Counted from the stretch's first letter, positions 46,643-55,349 are shown. The stretch is DNA of 64,000 bases from PALSA-693 sp963781155 (GCA_963781155.1 CAWAEC010000012.1:620001-684000); one strand, 5' to 3'. Notes: a model not told the origin generated them from the sequence alone. Numbers and translations: made by a program.

Positions 46643-47559
46643 TTGCCGTCATAGTCGCTATCGCCGTCATCGTGGTGGCCCTGCTGGCCGGGGCCGCCGC
46701 CGGGATAAGAATCGTACGGGAGTACCAGCGAGTGGTGATCTTCCGGCTGGGCCGCTCCAGCGGCGCCCGAGGGCCGGGCCTGGTGTTGATCAACCCCATC
46801 ACCGACCGTGTCACCCTGGTCGACCTGCGCGAGCAGTTCCTCGAGGTGCCCCACCAAGTGGCCATCACCAAGGACAACGCCTCGATCGCCATCGACTTCA
46901 TCATCTTCACCAAGGTGTTCGACCCGACCATGTCGGTATTGGCCGTCCGGGACTTCCGAGGCGCCGCGCTCAATATCGCCGCGACCACCCTGCGGGCGGT
47001 GGTGGGCGACATGAGCCTCGACGAGGTGCTCTCCAAGCGGGAGGACATGAACAACACCCTGCGATTCAAGCTCGACGATGTGACCGAGCGGTGGGGAGTC
47101 AAGGTCACCAACGTCGAAGTCCGCGAGATCAACCCGCCTCCAGGCGTACTGGACGCCATGACCCGCCAGATGTCCGCCGAGCGGACCCGGCGAGCGGTCG
47201 TCACCGAGGCCGAAGGCACCAAGTCGGCCGCTATCACCGTGGCCGAGGGCCAGAAGGAGTCGGCCATCCTGGCCGCTGAAGGGGGACGGCAGGCGGCCAT
47301 TGTGCAGGCCGAGGGGTTTGCGCTGGCGCTCAAGCAAATCTTCGAGTCCGCCAAGGGTCTCGACGCCAACACCATGACCCTCCAGTATTTCGACGCCCTC
47401 AAGAAGCTGGGCGCCTCGCCAGCCACCAAATTCGTGGTGCCCGTGGAACTGTCCGGGCTACTGGCCGGCGTAACCGGTTCCTTAGGCCAGTCCTTCGCCG
47501 ACCGCAACATTGCAACCAACGGCAAGGCCGTCAACAGGAACAATGCCGACGCGGGCTGA
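46639..47559 (+). CDS. SPFH/band 7 (stomatin-like) protein
   Basis: This 306-residue protein has an N-terminal membrane helix (IAVIVAIAVIVVALLAG) followed by the SPFH core: VREYQRVVIFRLGRSSGARG, PGLVLINPITDRVTLVDLRE, VAITKDNASIAIDFIIF and RAVVGDMSLDEVLSKREDMN. An Ala/Glu-rich coiled coil (AAITVAEGQKESAILAAEGG) and a C-terminal tail come next. Such proteins oligomerise at the inner membrane and scaffold microdomains or proteases. The GTG at 46639 has AAGGAGG upstream and overlaps the NfeD stop. Confidence 0.93.
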   Translation: MIAVIVAIAVIVVALLAGAAAGIRIVREYQRVVIFRLGRSSGARGPGLVLINPITDRVTLVDLREQFLEVPHQVAITKDNASIAIDFIIFTKVFDPTMSVLAVRDFRGAALNIAATTLRAVVGDMSLDEVLSKREDMNNTLRFKLDDVTERWGVKVTNVEVREINPPPGVLDAMTRQMSAERTRRAVVTEAEGTKSAAITVAEGQKESAILAAEGGRQAAIVQAEGFALALKQIFESAKGLDANTMTLQYFDALKKLGASPATKFVVPVELSGLLAGVTGSLGQSFADRNIATNGKAVNRNNADAG

Positions 47560-47607
47560 GGGCCTCCGCCTGAGCGCCGGGCAACCCGGCCCCAAAGGAC
47601 CAAAACC

Positions 47608-48375
47608 GTGACCACCACTCCAACAGCGGACGCGCTCACCCTGGAGCGACTCTGCGCCGGCGACGAGCAGGCCTTCGTCGATCTGGTCGGACGACATCAC
47701 GACGCGATGCTACGGCTGGCGCGTACGTTCGTGCCCAGTCTCGCCGTCGCCGAGGAGGTCGTACAAGAGACCTGGTTAATCGCCGTGCGAGGCCTAGCCG
47801 GGTTCGAGGGACGCTCATCGGTGAAGACATGGTTATACCGGGTACTGATCAATCGCGCCCGATCGGCCAGGGTGCGTGAGCACCGGCACCACCCGATCGG
47901 CGATCCTGACCGGGCGGTAGATCGCTCGCGCTTTGACCGCGACGGACGGTGGGCATTGCCGCATGAGCACTGGGTTGACGACCTGGAGGACCGACTCCGA
48001 GCCGGAGAGTTGTCGGAACCGATCCGGACGGCCCTCGACGAACTACCGGTCCTGCAGCGCAATGTCGTGACGCTCCGCGACCTCGAGGGGATGAAGAGCG
48101 TCGAGGTCTGTGAGCTGCTCAACATCACCCAGGGCAATCAACGGGTTCTCTTGCATCGGGGTCGGAGCCGGATGCGTCTAGCCCTCGAACTGAGTTCGCA
48201 AAGATCTGAGGGTCCGCGCTCCACCCTCGCCCCTCCCTCGTCTGCCAGGAGTCCGTCGAGCTGGTCACTGACTACCTTGAAGGTGTGCTGTCGCGCTCCG
48301 ATCGCCGTCGGTTCGAGGCGCACCTGCATGGCTGTCCGCATTGCAGGGAGTACCTCGCCCGGATGCGCACCGTAG
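47608..48375 (+). CDS. ECF-type RNA polymerase sigma factor
   Basis: An extracytoplasmic-function sigma-70 factor. Region 2 reads FVDLVGRHHDAMLRLARTFV, AEEVVQETWLIAVRGLAGFE and SSVKTWLYRVLINRARSARV; region 4 reads ALDELPVLQRNVVTLRDLEG, MKSVEVCELLNITQGNQRVL and LHRGRSRMRLALE. The sigma part ends near 48195; the remaining ~60 codons are the following anti-sigma region read in another frame, so the true stop is uncertain. It begins 48 bases after the SPFH gene in the same direction and so probably belongs to the same operon, linking it to envelope stress. Confidence 0.9.
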   Translation: MTTTPTADALTLERLCAGDEQAFVDLVGRHHDAMLRLARTFVPSLAVAEEVVQETWLIAVRGLAGFEGRSSVKTWLYRVLINRARSARVREHRHHPIGDPDRAVDRSRFDRDGRWALPHEHWVDDLEDRLRAGELSEPIRTALDELPVLQRNVVTLRDLEGMKSVEVCELLNITQGNQRVLLHRGRSRMRLALELSSQRSEGPRSTLAPPSSARSPSSWSLTTLKVCCRAPIAVGSRRTCMAVRIAGSTSPGCAP

Positions 48376-48469
48376 TCCGACTCGCCGGGACCTTGACGCC
48401 GGAGGACCTGAGCCCCCAGGTGCAGACGAGTTCATCGCCCTATTCCGTCGGTGGAGGTCCGAGTCGTGA
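48210..48469 (+). pseudogene. Zinc-finger (zf-HC2) anti-sigma factor, broken
   Basis: The frame reads VCQESVELVTDYLEGVLSRS and DRRRFEAHLHGCPHCREYLA, with the HxxxCxxC zinc site of ChrR/RsrA-type anti-sigma domains, then MRTVVRLAGTLTPEDLSPQV. No ATG, GTG or TTG precedes the domain in frame after the TGA at 48207. Near 48432 one base must be restored to continue into DEFIALFRRWRSES and the TGA at 48467. It directly follows the ECF sigma gene and should bind and inhibit that sigma. Confidence 0.7.
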
Positions 48470-48587
48470 TCGGGAAATCAGCACACGGACCCGGACATGA
48501 ACGCCTTCTGGTCCGGGGCACTCAGTGAGCAAAGGCTCGATACTCGCCCCACGCCTCCTAACCACTGCGCTACCCGGTTGGCAGCAG

Positions 48588-49184
48588 CTAGCGCTTGAGG
48601 GGCGAGACCCTCTCCTCGAGGAGACGGATTGCCGCCGCCTTTGCGGTTCGCTGTGGCCGGGCGTTCCAGTCAAGCTCAGCGCTGATCATGGCCCCGTCGT
48701 AGACCAGGACCAGCTGGTCTACCAGCTCGCTCCGCCGAGGCGAGGACGGGAGCTCGGCGACCAGATCGAGAAACAGCCTCCGAACCTCGCCGCGATAGCT
48801 TTGTATGGCCCTCGCCACCGGACCCTCTCGTCCCGGGTACTCGGCGGCGGCGTTGATGAACGGACAACCACGGTAATCGGGCGCCGACAGGCCGCGGCCG
48901 AGCAGATCGAACACCCGGGCCACCCGATCCGCGGGCGAGCCTGCTCTGGAGAGAACCGGCTCGGCAACGTGGCGGCGCCAGTGCGCGGACCGCTGCCGTA
49001 AGTACGCCGCAACCAGATCTTCCTTCGAACGGAACTGCTGGTAGAGCGTTGCCTTGGCCACGTCGGAATCCTGGGCAACTCGATCAACGCCAACCGCATG
49101 GATGCCTTCGGCGTAGAACAAAGCGGAGGCCACCTCGAGGATACGCTCGCGGGCGCTCGACCGCTGAACCACATCGCTTCGCAT
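48588..49184 (-). CDS. TetR family transcriptional regulator
   Basis: A 198-residue TetR protein of the subgroup with RERILEVASALFYAEGIHAV, GVDRVAQDSDVAKATLYQQF and SKEDLVAAYL in its DNA-binding domain and RGCPFINAAAEYP in the C-terminal part, a pattern often found in TetR_C_33-like regulators. It is divergent from the beta-propeller gene at 49415, and three matching operator-like dyads lie between them. Confidence 0.92.
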   Translation of the reverse strand: MRSDVVQRSSARERILEVASALFYAEGIHAVGVDRVAQDSDVAKATLYQQFRSKEDLVAAYLRQRSAHWRRHVAEPVLSRAGSPADRVARVFDLLGRGLSAPDYRGCPFINAAAEYPGREGPVARAIQSYRGEVRRLFLDLVAELPSSPRRSELVDQLVLVYDGAMISAELDWNARPQRTAKAAAIRLLEERVSPLKR

Positions 49185-49198
49185 AGAACCCGAAGTTA

Positions 49199-49212
49199 AC
49201 AGACTGATCTGT
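49199..49212. promoter_or_regulatory. TetR operator-like site 1
   Basis: ACAGACTGATCTGT has arms ACAGA/TCTGT with a four-base centre. It lies 15 bases upstream of the TetR start at 49184, suitable for autorepression. Confidence 0.55.
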
Positions 49213-49236
49213 CCGATCGTCTCGTACTTTTGGGCC

Positions 49237-49250
49237 GCAGATCAGTCCGT
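49237..49250. promoter_or_regulatory. TetR operator-like site 2
   Basis: GCAGATCAGTCCGT matches the reverse complement of site 1 in 12 of 14 positions. It lies midway between the two other sites. Confidence 0.45.
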
Positions 49251-49301
49251 GTCGCATAGGTCTAGTACGGGTCGTCGAATGGCTGCGTGAGCCAAGATCG
49301 T

Positions 49302-49315
49302 ACAGAGCAGTCTGT
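49302..49315. promoter_or_regulatory. TetR operator-like site 3
   Basis: ACAGAGCAGTCTGT has the same ACAGA/TCTGT arms, and its reverse complement matches site 1 in 13 of 14 positions. It lies 100 bases upstream of the beta-propeller gene start and is the probable control site for that gene. Confidence 0.55.
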
Positions 49316-49414
49316 ATGACTTTCGATGACACAGTGTAACGGTTTCCGCTGCCGAGGGACAGTACTTCGGCTGGACGACCCGTCTGCCTCGAAACCCATG
49401 GAGAGTAAATCACT

Positions 49415-50600
49415 ATGCAAACGCACATCAATCGGGCCGCACGCCTTGCGCTCGGCTTCGCCACGCTTGGCAGTGTCGGGATTTTCGGCACCCTCGGCAC
49501 TGGCATAGCCGATGCAGCAACTCTGGCCACCACCTCACCAGTAGTCGGACACGTCTATGTCGACGACAACACCGCGGGAACGAACACGATCGGCGCGTTT
49601 GACCGCCACGCCAACGGCTCGCTCTCACCGGTTCCAGGCTCGCCCTTCGCCGCCGGCGGTGCGGGGCACAGGTGCCGGCCTTGCTTCCCAGGGGGCGCTC
49701 CAGCTCAGCAGCGACGGCCACTATCTGATTGCCGCCGACGCGGGCAGCAATCAGATCTCGGTCCTACGGATTAAGGCAGACGGCAGCCTGAAACTGGTCC
49801 GCGGCGGAGTCGTATCCTCCGACGGCCCCACGCCGGTTAGCGTGGCCGTGCACGACGACCTCGTGTTCGTTGCCAACGCCGGCGCCGACGGCCCGAACTA
49901 CACCGGGTTCACCATCAACCGGAGCGGACGGCTCCGGCCCCTGGCCCACTCGACAGTGTCCCTGCCCAACGGCTCTCAACCCGGCGACGTGCTCTTCAAC
50001 GCCCCCGGCACCAGCCTGGTCGGCACCCGTGTTGGCACGTCGGAGATCGACAGCTTCATCGTCGGGGCGTACGGGCGCCTGACCGCCGCTCCAGGATCTC
50101 CCTTCCCCGCTCAGGGCCTAGGCCCCTTCGGCAGTGAGTTCCGACCCACCAACCCGAGACAGCTCTTCGTCTCTAACGCTCACAACGTCGCGACCAACAG
50201 CGGAACCATCTCCGCCTTCAAGGTCGCCTCCGACGGATCGCTGTCGTCGATCGGGGCCTCTCCGTTCGCGGACGACCAGACCGCGCCGTGTTGGATTGAG
50301 GTCACCCACAACGGACAATTCCTGTTCACGGTAAACACCGGATCGGGAGACATCTCTCGCTACTCCATCGCCCATAACGGGACTTTAAACCTGCTCGGCA
50401 GCACGCCGGTGAGCGCCAACGGTGGCGTCGGCGCAGTCGACGCTCGCCTCAGCCCCGATGGCCGGACGCTGTTCGTAGACGAGAGCCAAATCGGCGCCGT
50501 GGGCGCCTTCGCCGTAAAAGGCGGGAACCTGACCGAGCTACCCAGCTCCCCCACGCCGCTGCCCGCCGGCGCCACCCCTGCCGGCATCGTCGTCAACTAG
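49415..50600 (+). pseudogene. Secreted lactonase-type beta-propeller protein, one frameshift
   Basis: A ~395-residue protein with a cleavable signal peptide (LALGFATLGSVGIFGTLGTG then IADA) and seven-bladed lactonase/YncE-type repeats: VGHVYVDDNTAGTNTIGAFD, LQLSSDGHYLIAADAGSNQI, DDLVFVANAGADGPNYTGFT, QLFVSNAHNVATNSGTISAF and RLSPDGRTLFVDESQIGAVG. The frame changes near 49668, explained by one extra G in GCGGGGCAC. The ATG at 49415 has GGAGAG upstream. Relatives include 6-phosphogluconolactonase-like proteins; an extracellular lactonase or binding role is inferred. A strong terminator follows. Confidence 0.75.
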
Positions 50601-50621
50601 TCACTTACTCACTCACGGCAT

Positions 50622-50660
50622 GGGCCGGGAGCGGACCGCTCCCGGCCCGCGCCTGCTTTT
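50622..50660 (+). terminator. Rho-independent terminator
   Basis: The stem GGGCCGGGAGCGG pairs perfectly with CCGCTCCCGGCCC around a very tight loop, followed by GCGCCTGCTTTT. It lies 22 bases after the stop of the beta-propeller gene. Confidence 0.75.
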
Positions 50661-50781
50661 CCGCGGACTGACCCAACCATCGAACGATGAGGCCCGCCCC
50701 CGACGAGCGCACGAACATCATTTCGCAGGCCGGCTCTCCTTGGGTGTCGGATCACGAGCGGACTGTGTGTTCCAGTAGCTA

Positions 50782-50955
50782 CTAGAGCACGAGATGACTG
50801 GACTGTCCAGTCATAGTGATCCGGTGATTGTCGGGAAAACCATGCATCAGCACGATGGCCGGTTCCTGTCCGGGGTAATCGACGACGTGCAAGGTGCCGC
50901 CGGGATGGTTGACTGAACGCCGGGTTCCGGCCCGGTCGGGCTCTGAGGTGGTCAT
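50782..50955 (-). pseudogene. Alpha/beta hydrolase N-terminal fragment
   Basis: A 57-codon frame from the ATG at 50955 reads GGTLHVVDYPGQEPAIVLMH then GFPDNHRIT, the first strand and HGFPDN oxyanion motif of alpha/beta hydrolases. It then ends in a TAG at 50782 inside a palindrome. The nucleophile elbow and the rest are missing. The insertion sequence at 50990 lies 35 bases upstream of its start. Confidence 0.6.
50794..50814. promoter_or_regulatory. Perfect 21-bp palindrome
   Basis: Arms ATGACTGGAC and GTCCAGTCAT flank a single T. The perfect symmetry and length fit an operator of a TetR or similar dimeric repressor, probably brought next to the hydrolase fragment by rearrangement. Confidence 0.5.
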
Positions 50956-50989
50956 TGGATTGTTCTTCTCAGCTCAAGTGGCTGTTAGT

Positions 50990-52769
50990 TACTTGACCCT
51001 GAAAAAGTCGACGTGTATGCCCTTGTCTGGTAAGGGTCTCGCGGTCTGACGGTCCCCCGGTTTGGGGTCGAATGCTGTGATGATGGCCCGAACCCCTTGT
51101 GCGAGAAGGAGTTCAGGCCATCATGCTGCGTACCATAAACGCTGAGCCGACCTTGTGGGACGCGATCCTGCCGGAGTGCTGCTTGGGGCTGCCGCCGGGG
51201 CTGGCCGAGGTGGACCGCCTGCTCGATGACGTGCGGTTCTTCGAGCCGTTCGTGCCGTTCTTCTCGGAGCGGACCGGTCGGCCGTCGATCCCGATGGAGA
51301 CCTACCTGCGCATGATGTTCCTGCGGTTCCGTTACAAACTCGGGTACGAGACGCTGTGCGCGGAGGTGGCCGACTCCATCGCGTGGCGGCGGTTCTGTCG
51401 GATCCCCCTCGATCAGGCGGTGCCGCATCCGACCACGCTGTTGAAGATCACTGCCCGCTGCGGTGAGACGGCCATCTCGGCGCTCAACGAGGCGTTGTTG
51501 GCCAAGGCGGCCGAGGAGAAGCTGATCCGTCTCGACGCCGTCCGCGCCGACACCACCGTGGTCGAAGCGAACGTGGCCTACCCGACCGACAGCGGTCTTT
51601 TGGCCAAGGGCGTGGCCCGCATGGCGGTCCTGGCCGGCAAGCTCAAGGCGGCCGGGCTGGCGAAGCGGACCGGTTTCCGGGATCGGACGCGATCGGTGCG
51701 ACGGCGAGCCCATGATGTGGCTACCTGGCTGCGTCGGCGCAACGACGACGCCAAAGAAGAGGTCCTGGTCATCACCGGCGAGCTGGCCGCGATCGCGGTG
51801 GCGACGGTCGGCGAAGCGCGGGCGGTGGCCGCCAACGCCGGACGGACCCTGGCCCGCCGTGGCGTCGCCGCTGGAGGAAAGCTGGCCGCGATGATCTCGG
51901 CTCTGGAGGAGACCGCGGCCGCAGTGGAACAGATCGCGGCTCAGACCCGGGCCCGCCTCGCCGGTGAGATCCCCGACGGGGCCACCCGGGTGGTGTCGCT
52001 TCACGACCTCGACGCCCGCCCCATCCGCAAGGGACGACTCGGTCGTCCCGTCGAGTTCGGATACAAGGCGCAGGTGGCCGACAACGCCGAGGGCGTGGTC
52101 GTCGACCATGTAGTAGTGAAGGGGAACCCGCCCGACGCCCCGATGCTGGTCCCCGCCGTCGCCCGCATCACCGCCCGCTTCGGTCGCGCCCCCCGAGCGG
52201 TCACCGCCGACCGCGGCTACGGCGAAGCCAAAATAGACTCCGATCTCAAATCGCTCGGCGTGCAGACCGTGGCCATTCCCCGGCGCGGCAGGCCCGGTCC
52301 GGCTCGCAGCAAGGTTCAACATGGACGGCGCTTCACCAAGCTGGTGAAGTGGCGCACCGGTTCGGAGGCCCGGATCTCCTGCCTGAAGCGGGACTTCGGC
52401 TGGCGGCGCAGCCTCTTCGACGGGATCGGCGGCACCCAAACCTGGTGCGGCTGGGGTGTCCTGGCCCACAACTCGGTGAAGATTGCCGCCCTCGCCCATA
52501 CCGCCACCCCGCCGCCAGCCACCCCGTGCCAGCCGCGACCAGCCCGGATCGTCCCCGGCACCGACCCGCCCACCCCCATGCCACCAGCCCGGAATGCTGC
52601 CTGACACCCGGCCGACCGCTTCTCCCGCCACGCCCCGACGGCCTCGCAACGGCCGGAAAGGCGGCCCGAGAGAAACCAAAACGGCCGGGGAACAGGCCCA
52701 CACCACCCCACAGGCACCAATCAGCCCAGACCCCACTCGTTATCGAAGCGGGTTCTTCAGGGTCAAGTA
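50990..52769 (+). mobile_element. DDE insertion sequence (IS5/ISNCY-like) with 6-bp target duplication
   Basis: The left end starts TACTTGACCCTGAA at 50990 and the right end finishes with its exact reverse complement TTCAGGGTCAAGTA at 52769, giving a 14-bp perfect terminal inverted repeat. GTTAGT occurs on both flanks (50984-50989 and 52770-52775), a likely target site duplication. One transposase gene is inside. The intact repeats and duplication suggest a recent insertion. Confidence 0.85.
51123..52604 (+). CDS. DDE transposase (DUF772/IS5-like, ISNCY type)
   Basis: A 493-residue transposase. The N-terminal DUF772-like part reads FFSERTGRPSIPMETYLRMM and FLRFRYKLGYETLCAEVADS; then IRLDAVRADTTVVEANVAYP has the first Asp, FGYKAQVADNAEGVVVDHVV leads on, AVTADRGYGEAKIDSDLKSL has the second Asp, and SEARISCLKRDFGWRRSLF holds the late Glu. 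The ATG at 51123 has AAGGAG upstream. The tail is Pro/Ala-rich. The gene has no frameshift. Confidence 0.88.
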   Translation: MLRTINAEPTLWDAILPECCLGLPPGLAEVDRLLDDVRFFEPFVPFFSERTGRPSIPMETYLRMMFLRFRYKLGYETLCAEVADSIAWRRFCRIPLDQAVPHPTTLLKITARCGETAISALNEALLAKAAEEKLIRLDAVRADTTVVEANVAYPTDSGLLAKGVARMAVLAGKLKAAGLAKRTGFRDRTRSVRRRAHDVATWLRRRNDDAKEEVLVITGELAAIAVATVGEARAVAANAGRTLARRGVAAGGKLAAMISALEETAAAVEQIAAQTRARLAGEIPDGATRVVSLHDLDARPIRKGRLGRPVEFGYKAQVADNAEGVVVDHVVVKGNPPDAPMLVPAVARITARFGRAPRAVTADRGYGEAKIDSDLKSLGVQTVAIPRRGRPGPARSKVQHGRRFTKLVKWRTGSEARISCLKRDFGWRRSLFDGIGGTQTWCGWGVLAHNSVKIAALAHTATPPPATPCQPRPARIVPGTDPPTPMPPARNAA

Positions 52770-55349
52770 GTTAGTGGTTCGTGGATTGCGATGTCGGCGA
52801 GGCCTGCGACCGTGACAACTTCGACCGTCGCAGAGGGGTAACTGCCGGCTAGGAATGGCGCTCTGGCGGGCACTGTCGTGGAATCGACGTCGGTCGCCTG
52901 CACCTGCTCGGACTGGTCGGTCGGGCGAGGGACGTGTTCGGTGATAACGCCGCCGGCACGCTGTACCACTCGAAGCGGCCAGCTCGCCGTTGGTGGTTTC
53001 GGCAGTGGCGGTGTATCGGATCCGCTCCCCGATGGCCGGTTTGAAGAACTCGGCGAAGCCGGTCAAGGGGCTGTGGGTTGACAGGTCGGCGGCGGGGGTT
53101 TCGGTAGCGGTCAGGTCGATGACGGGCAGGTCCGTTTGGTGCTGGGGTAGCCAGTTCAGCCAGGCGGGCAGGTACCAGCTGCGGCGGTCGAGGAGGCTGA
53201 GCGCAGAGGGCAGGATGACGATGCGGACGAGGGTGGCGTCGAGCAGCAGGGCCACGGCGACGCCGAAGCCCATCTGTTGGAACATGACCAGCTGTCCTCG
53301 GGCGAAGCCGCTGAACACGACGATGATGATCAGGGCGGCGCCGGTGATGATCCGGGCGGTGGAGGCCACGCCGCCGGCGACGGCTTCGCGGGTGGAGCCG
53401 GTCTGGTCGTAGCGTTCCTTGATGCGGCTCATCAGAAAGACCTGGTAGTCCATGGACAGGGCGAACAGGACCGAGAACAGGAACAGCGGGACCCAGGCGT
53501 CGATGGCGGTGACCTTCTCGAACCCGAAGAAACTGGCGCCGACTCCGTGGATGAACACCAGGGTGAGCATCCCGTAGGCGGCGCCGACGGAAAGAAGGTT
53601 CAACACGATGGACAGCGCGGCGATGACGAGCGACCGGAAGGCCAGCAGGAGCAGTAAGAAGCTGAGGCCGAGCACGAAGATCAGCACGTAGGGGGTCGGG
53701 GTGGTGACGGCGTGGAAGTAGTCGGCGGTCTCGGCGGTCTTGCCCCCGACGTAGACCTTGGCGGCCGAGCCGGCGAAGGCGGCCGGGATCAGCTGTTGGC
53801 GCAGGTCGGTGACCGCGTTGACGTCGCTGCGCGACACCGCGTCACCCCGTATGGGGACGGTGAGGGCCACGGTGGTGCCGTCGGCCGCGGTTTGTATCTG
53901 TCCGGGCCCGAAGGGGGCGTCGGCGGCCAGGCGGGCTTGGAGCTTGGACATGTCGGCGCGGGCGGTGGTGCCGCCGCCGACGGCCACGATCTCCACCGGG
54001 TAGGGGTCCTGGTTGGGGAAGTTGGCGGCGACAGCCACGTAGCCCTGTTTGGAGGGGAGGTTGTCGGGCAGGGTGGCGACGCCGCTTTGGCCGACGTGCA
54101 GGCCGAGCACGGGTATGGCCAAAAGGATCATGAAACCGCCGGCGGCGACCAGGCTGATGAGGGGGCGGCGCATCACTTTGGTGATCACCGCCCGCCAGAT
54201 GGGGGCCTCGGTGGCGTCGGGACGCCCGAGGCGCCTGCCGACAATGGGGATGCGCAGCGAGTTGATCCGGTCGCCGATGAGGCTGAGCATGGCCGGCAGC
54301 AGGGTCAGGGCGGCGGCAACCGACACGATGCCGACGATCACCGCCCCAGCGGCCAGGCTGCGCAGGATGTTGGTGGGGACCAGGAACAGGCCCAGCAGGG
54401 CGATGACGAACGTGGTGCCGCTGAACAGCACCGCCCTACTGGCAGTCGCGGCGGTCATGCGGATGGCCGCCTGTTTGTCGAGTCCTCGGCCGCGTTCCTC
54501 CCGGAAGCGGGAAATGACCAGCAGTGAGTAGTCGATACCCAACGCCAGACCCATGCCGGTCATCATGTTGACAATGAAGACCGACAGGCTGAACTCCTGG
54601 GCCACCAAGGTGGCGATGCCCAGGCCGACCAGGATCGACAGCAGCGCCATGAGCACCGGCATAAGCCCGGCGACGACCGCGCCGAAGACCAGCATCAAGA
54701 TGACGATGGAGATGGGCAGGCCGAAGTCAAGCTCTCCGTGTTTCAAGTCACTCGAGGACAGGGTATTGAAGTCGTCGCCGACGGTGTGCTCGCCGGTGAC
54801 GGCCACGGAGAACCCGCCGCTGCCGTTGGCGGCCTCAACCGCGGTGACCACCGGTTTGATGTCCGAGTCGGTCGCGGCGCGCAGGTCGATCAGCGCCGCG
54901 TGCTGATCGGAAGACACCAGCGGGCTGGTCGAGGCCAGATCACTGGTGACGCTGGTGACCCCGGGCGCGGTGCGGACCCGGGCGGCCAGGCCATTCACGA
55001 GCGAGACAAAGTTGGCGTCGCCGACGGTGGAGGTCTTGGAGCTGACCACGATCACGTCGGTCGGCGCCTGCCCGGCGGCGGCGCCGACGGTCTGGTCGTA
55101 GAGGGCCTCGGCCTGACTGGACTGGGTGGAGCCGACCACATGGGCGCCGGTGGTCAGCCCGTGCAGGGCGGTGCCGGCCAGAACCAAAGACAGCACGACG
55201 ATCATCCCCCAGGCCGCCAGCGTGCGGCGGGGGCGGGCGGCGCAAGCGGCGGCCAGACGCTCGGTCAACCCCGACGCCTTGGCCTCCGGCGGCGCGGGCA
55301 TCATCGGGCCGGGCGTGGCGGCGGAGTCGGGAATCACAGGTGTCGTCAC
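52740..55349 (-). CDS. MMPL/RND family transporter, 3' end altered by IS insertion
   Basis: An ~870-codon membrane transporter of the MMPL type. It has an N-terminal helix (TLAAWGMIVVLSLVLAGTAL), a periplasmic domain, GLALGIDYSLLVISRFREER in the first helix bundle and ALSMDYQVFLMSRIKERYDQ in the second, each followed by several more helices. Near 52965 the frame turns Arg-rich; the alternative frame (AGGVITEHVPRPTDQSEQ to DIAIHEPLTT) looks more natural and ends at a TGA at 52763 supplied by the IS inverted repeat. The C-terminal tail is therefore truncated or frameshifted, but the membrane core is intact. The GTG at 55349 has AAGGA upstream. Such proteins export lipids, glycolipids or drugs. 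Confidence 0.88.
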   Translation of the reverse strand: MTTPVIPDSAATPGPMMPAPPEAKASGLTERLAAACAARPRRTLAAWGMIVVLSLVLAGTALHGLTTGAHVVGSTQSSQAEALYDQTVGAAAGQAPTDVIVVSSKTSTVGDANFVSLVNGLAARVRTAPGVTSVTSDLASTSPLVSSDQHAALIDLRAATDSDIKPVVTAVEAANGSGGFSVAVTGEHTVGDDFNTLSSSDLKHGELDFGLPISIVILMLVFGAVVAGLMPVLMALLSILVGLGIATLVAQEFSLSVFIVNMMTGMGLALGIDYSLLVISRFREERGRGLDKQAAIRMTAATASRAVLFSGTTFVIALLGLFLVPTNILRSLAAGAVIVGIVSVAAALTLLPAMLSLIGDRINSLRIPIVGRRLGRPDATEAPIWRAVITKVMRRPLISLVAAGGFMILLAIPVLGLHVGQSGVATLPDNLPSKQGYVAVAANFPNQDPYPVEIVAVGGGTTARADMSKLQARLAADAPFGPGQIQTAADGTTVALTVPIRGDAVSRSDVNAVTDLRQQLIPAAFAGSAAKVYVGGKTAETADYFHAVTTPTPYVLIFVLGLSFLLLLLAFRSLVIAALSIVLNLLSVGAAYGMLTLVFIHGVGASFFGFEKVTAIDAWVPLFLFSVLFALSMDYQVFLMSRIKERYDQTGSTREAVAGGVASTARIITGAALIIIVVFSGFARGQLVMFQQMGFGVAVALLLDATLVRIVILPSALSLLDRRSWYLPAWLNWLPQHQTDLPVIDLTATETPAADLSTHSPLTGFAEFFKPAIGERIRYTATAETTNGELAASSGTACRRRYHRTRPSPDRPVRAGAGDRRRFHDSARQSAIPSRQLPLCDGRSCHGRRPRRHRNPRTTNYLTLKNPLR

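Noticed and set aside
50985..52736. 583-codon minus-strand open frame
   Set aside because: It is the antisense shadow of the insertion-sequence transposase at 51123-52604, which has clear DDE motifs.
53712..54527. 271-codon plus-strand frame rich in Gly, Asp and His
   Set aside because: Antisense to the MMPL transporter; its composition is that of reverse-complemented hydrophobic codons.
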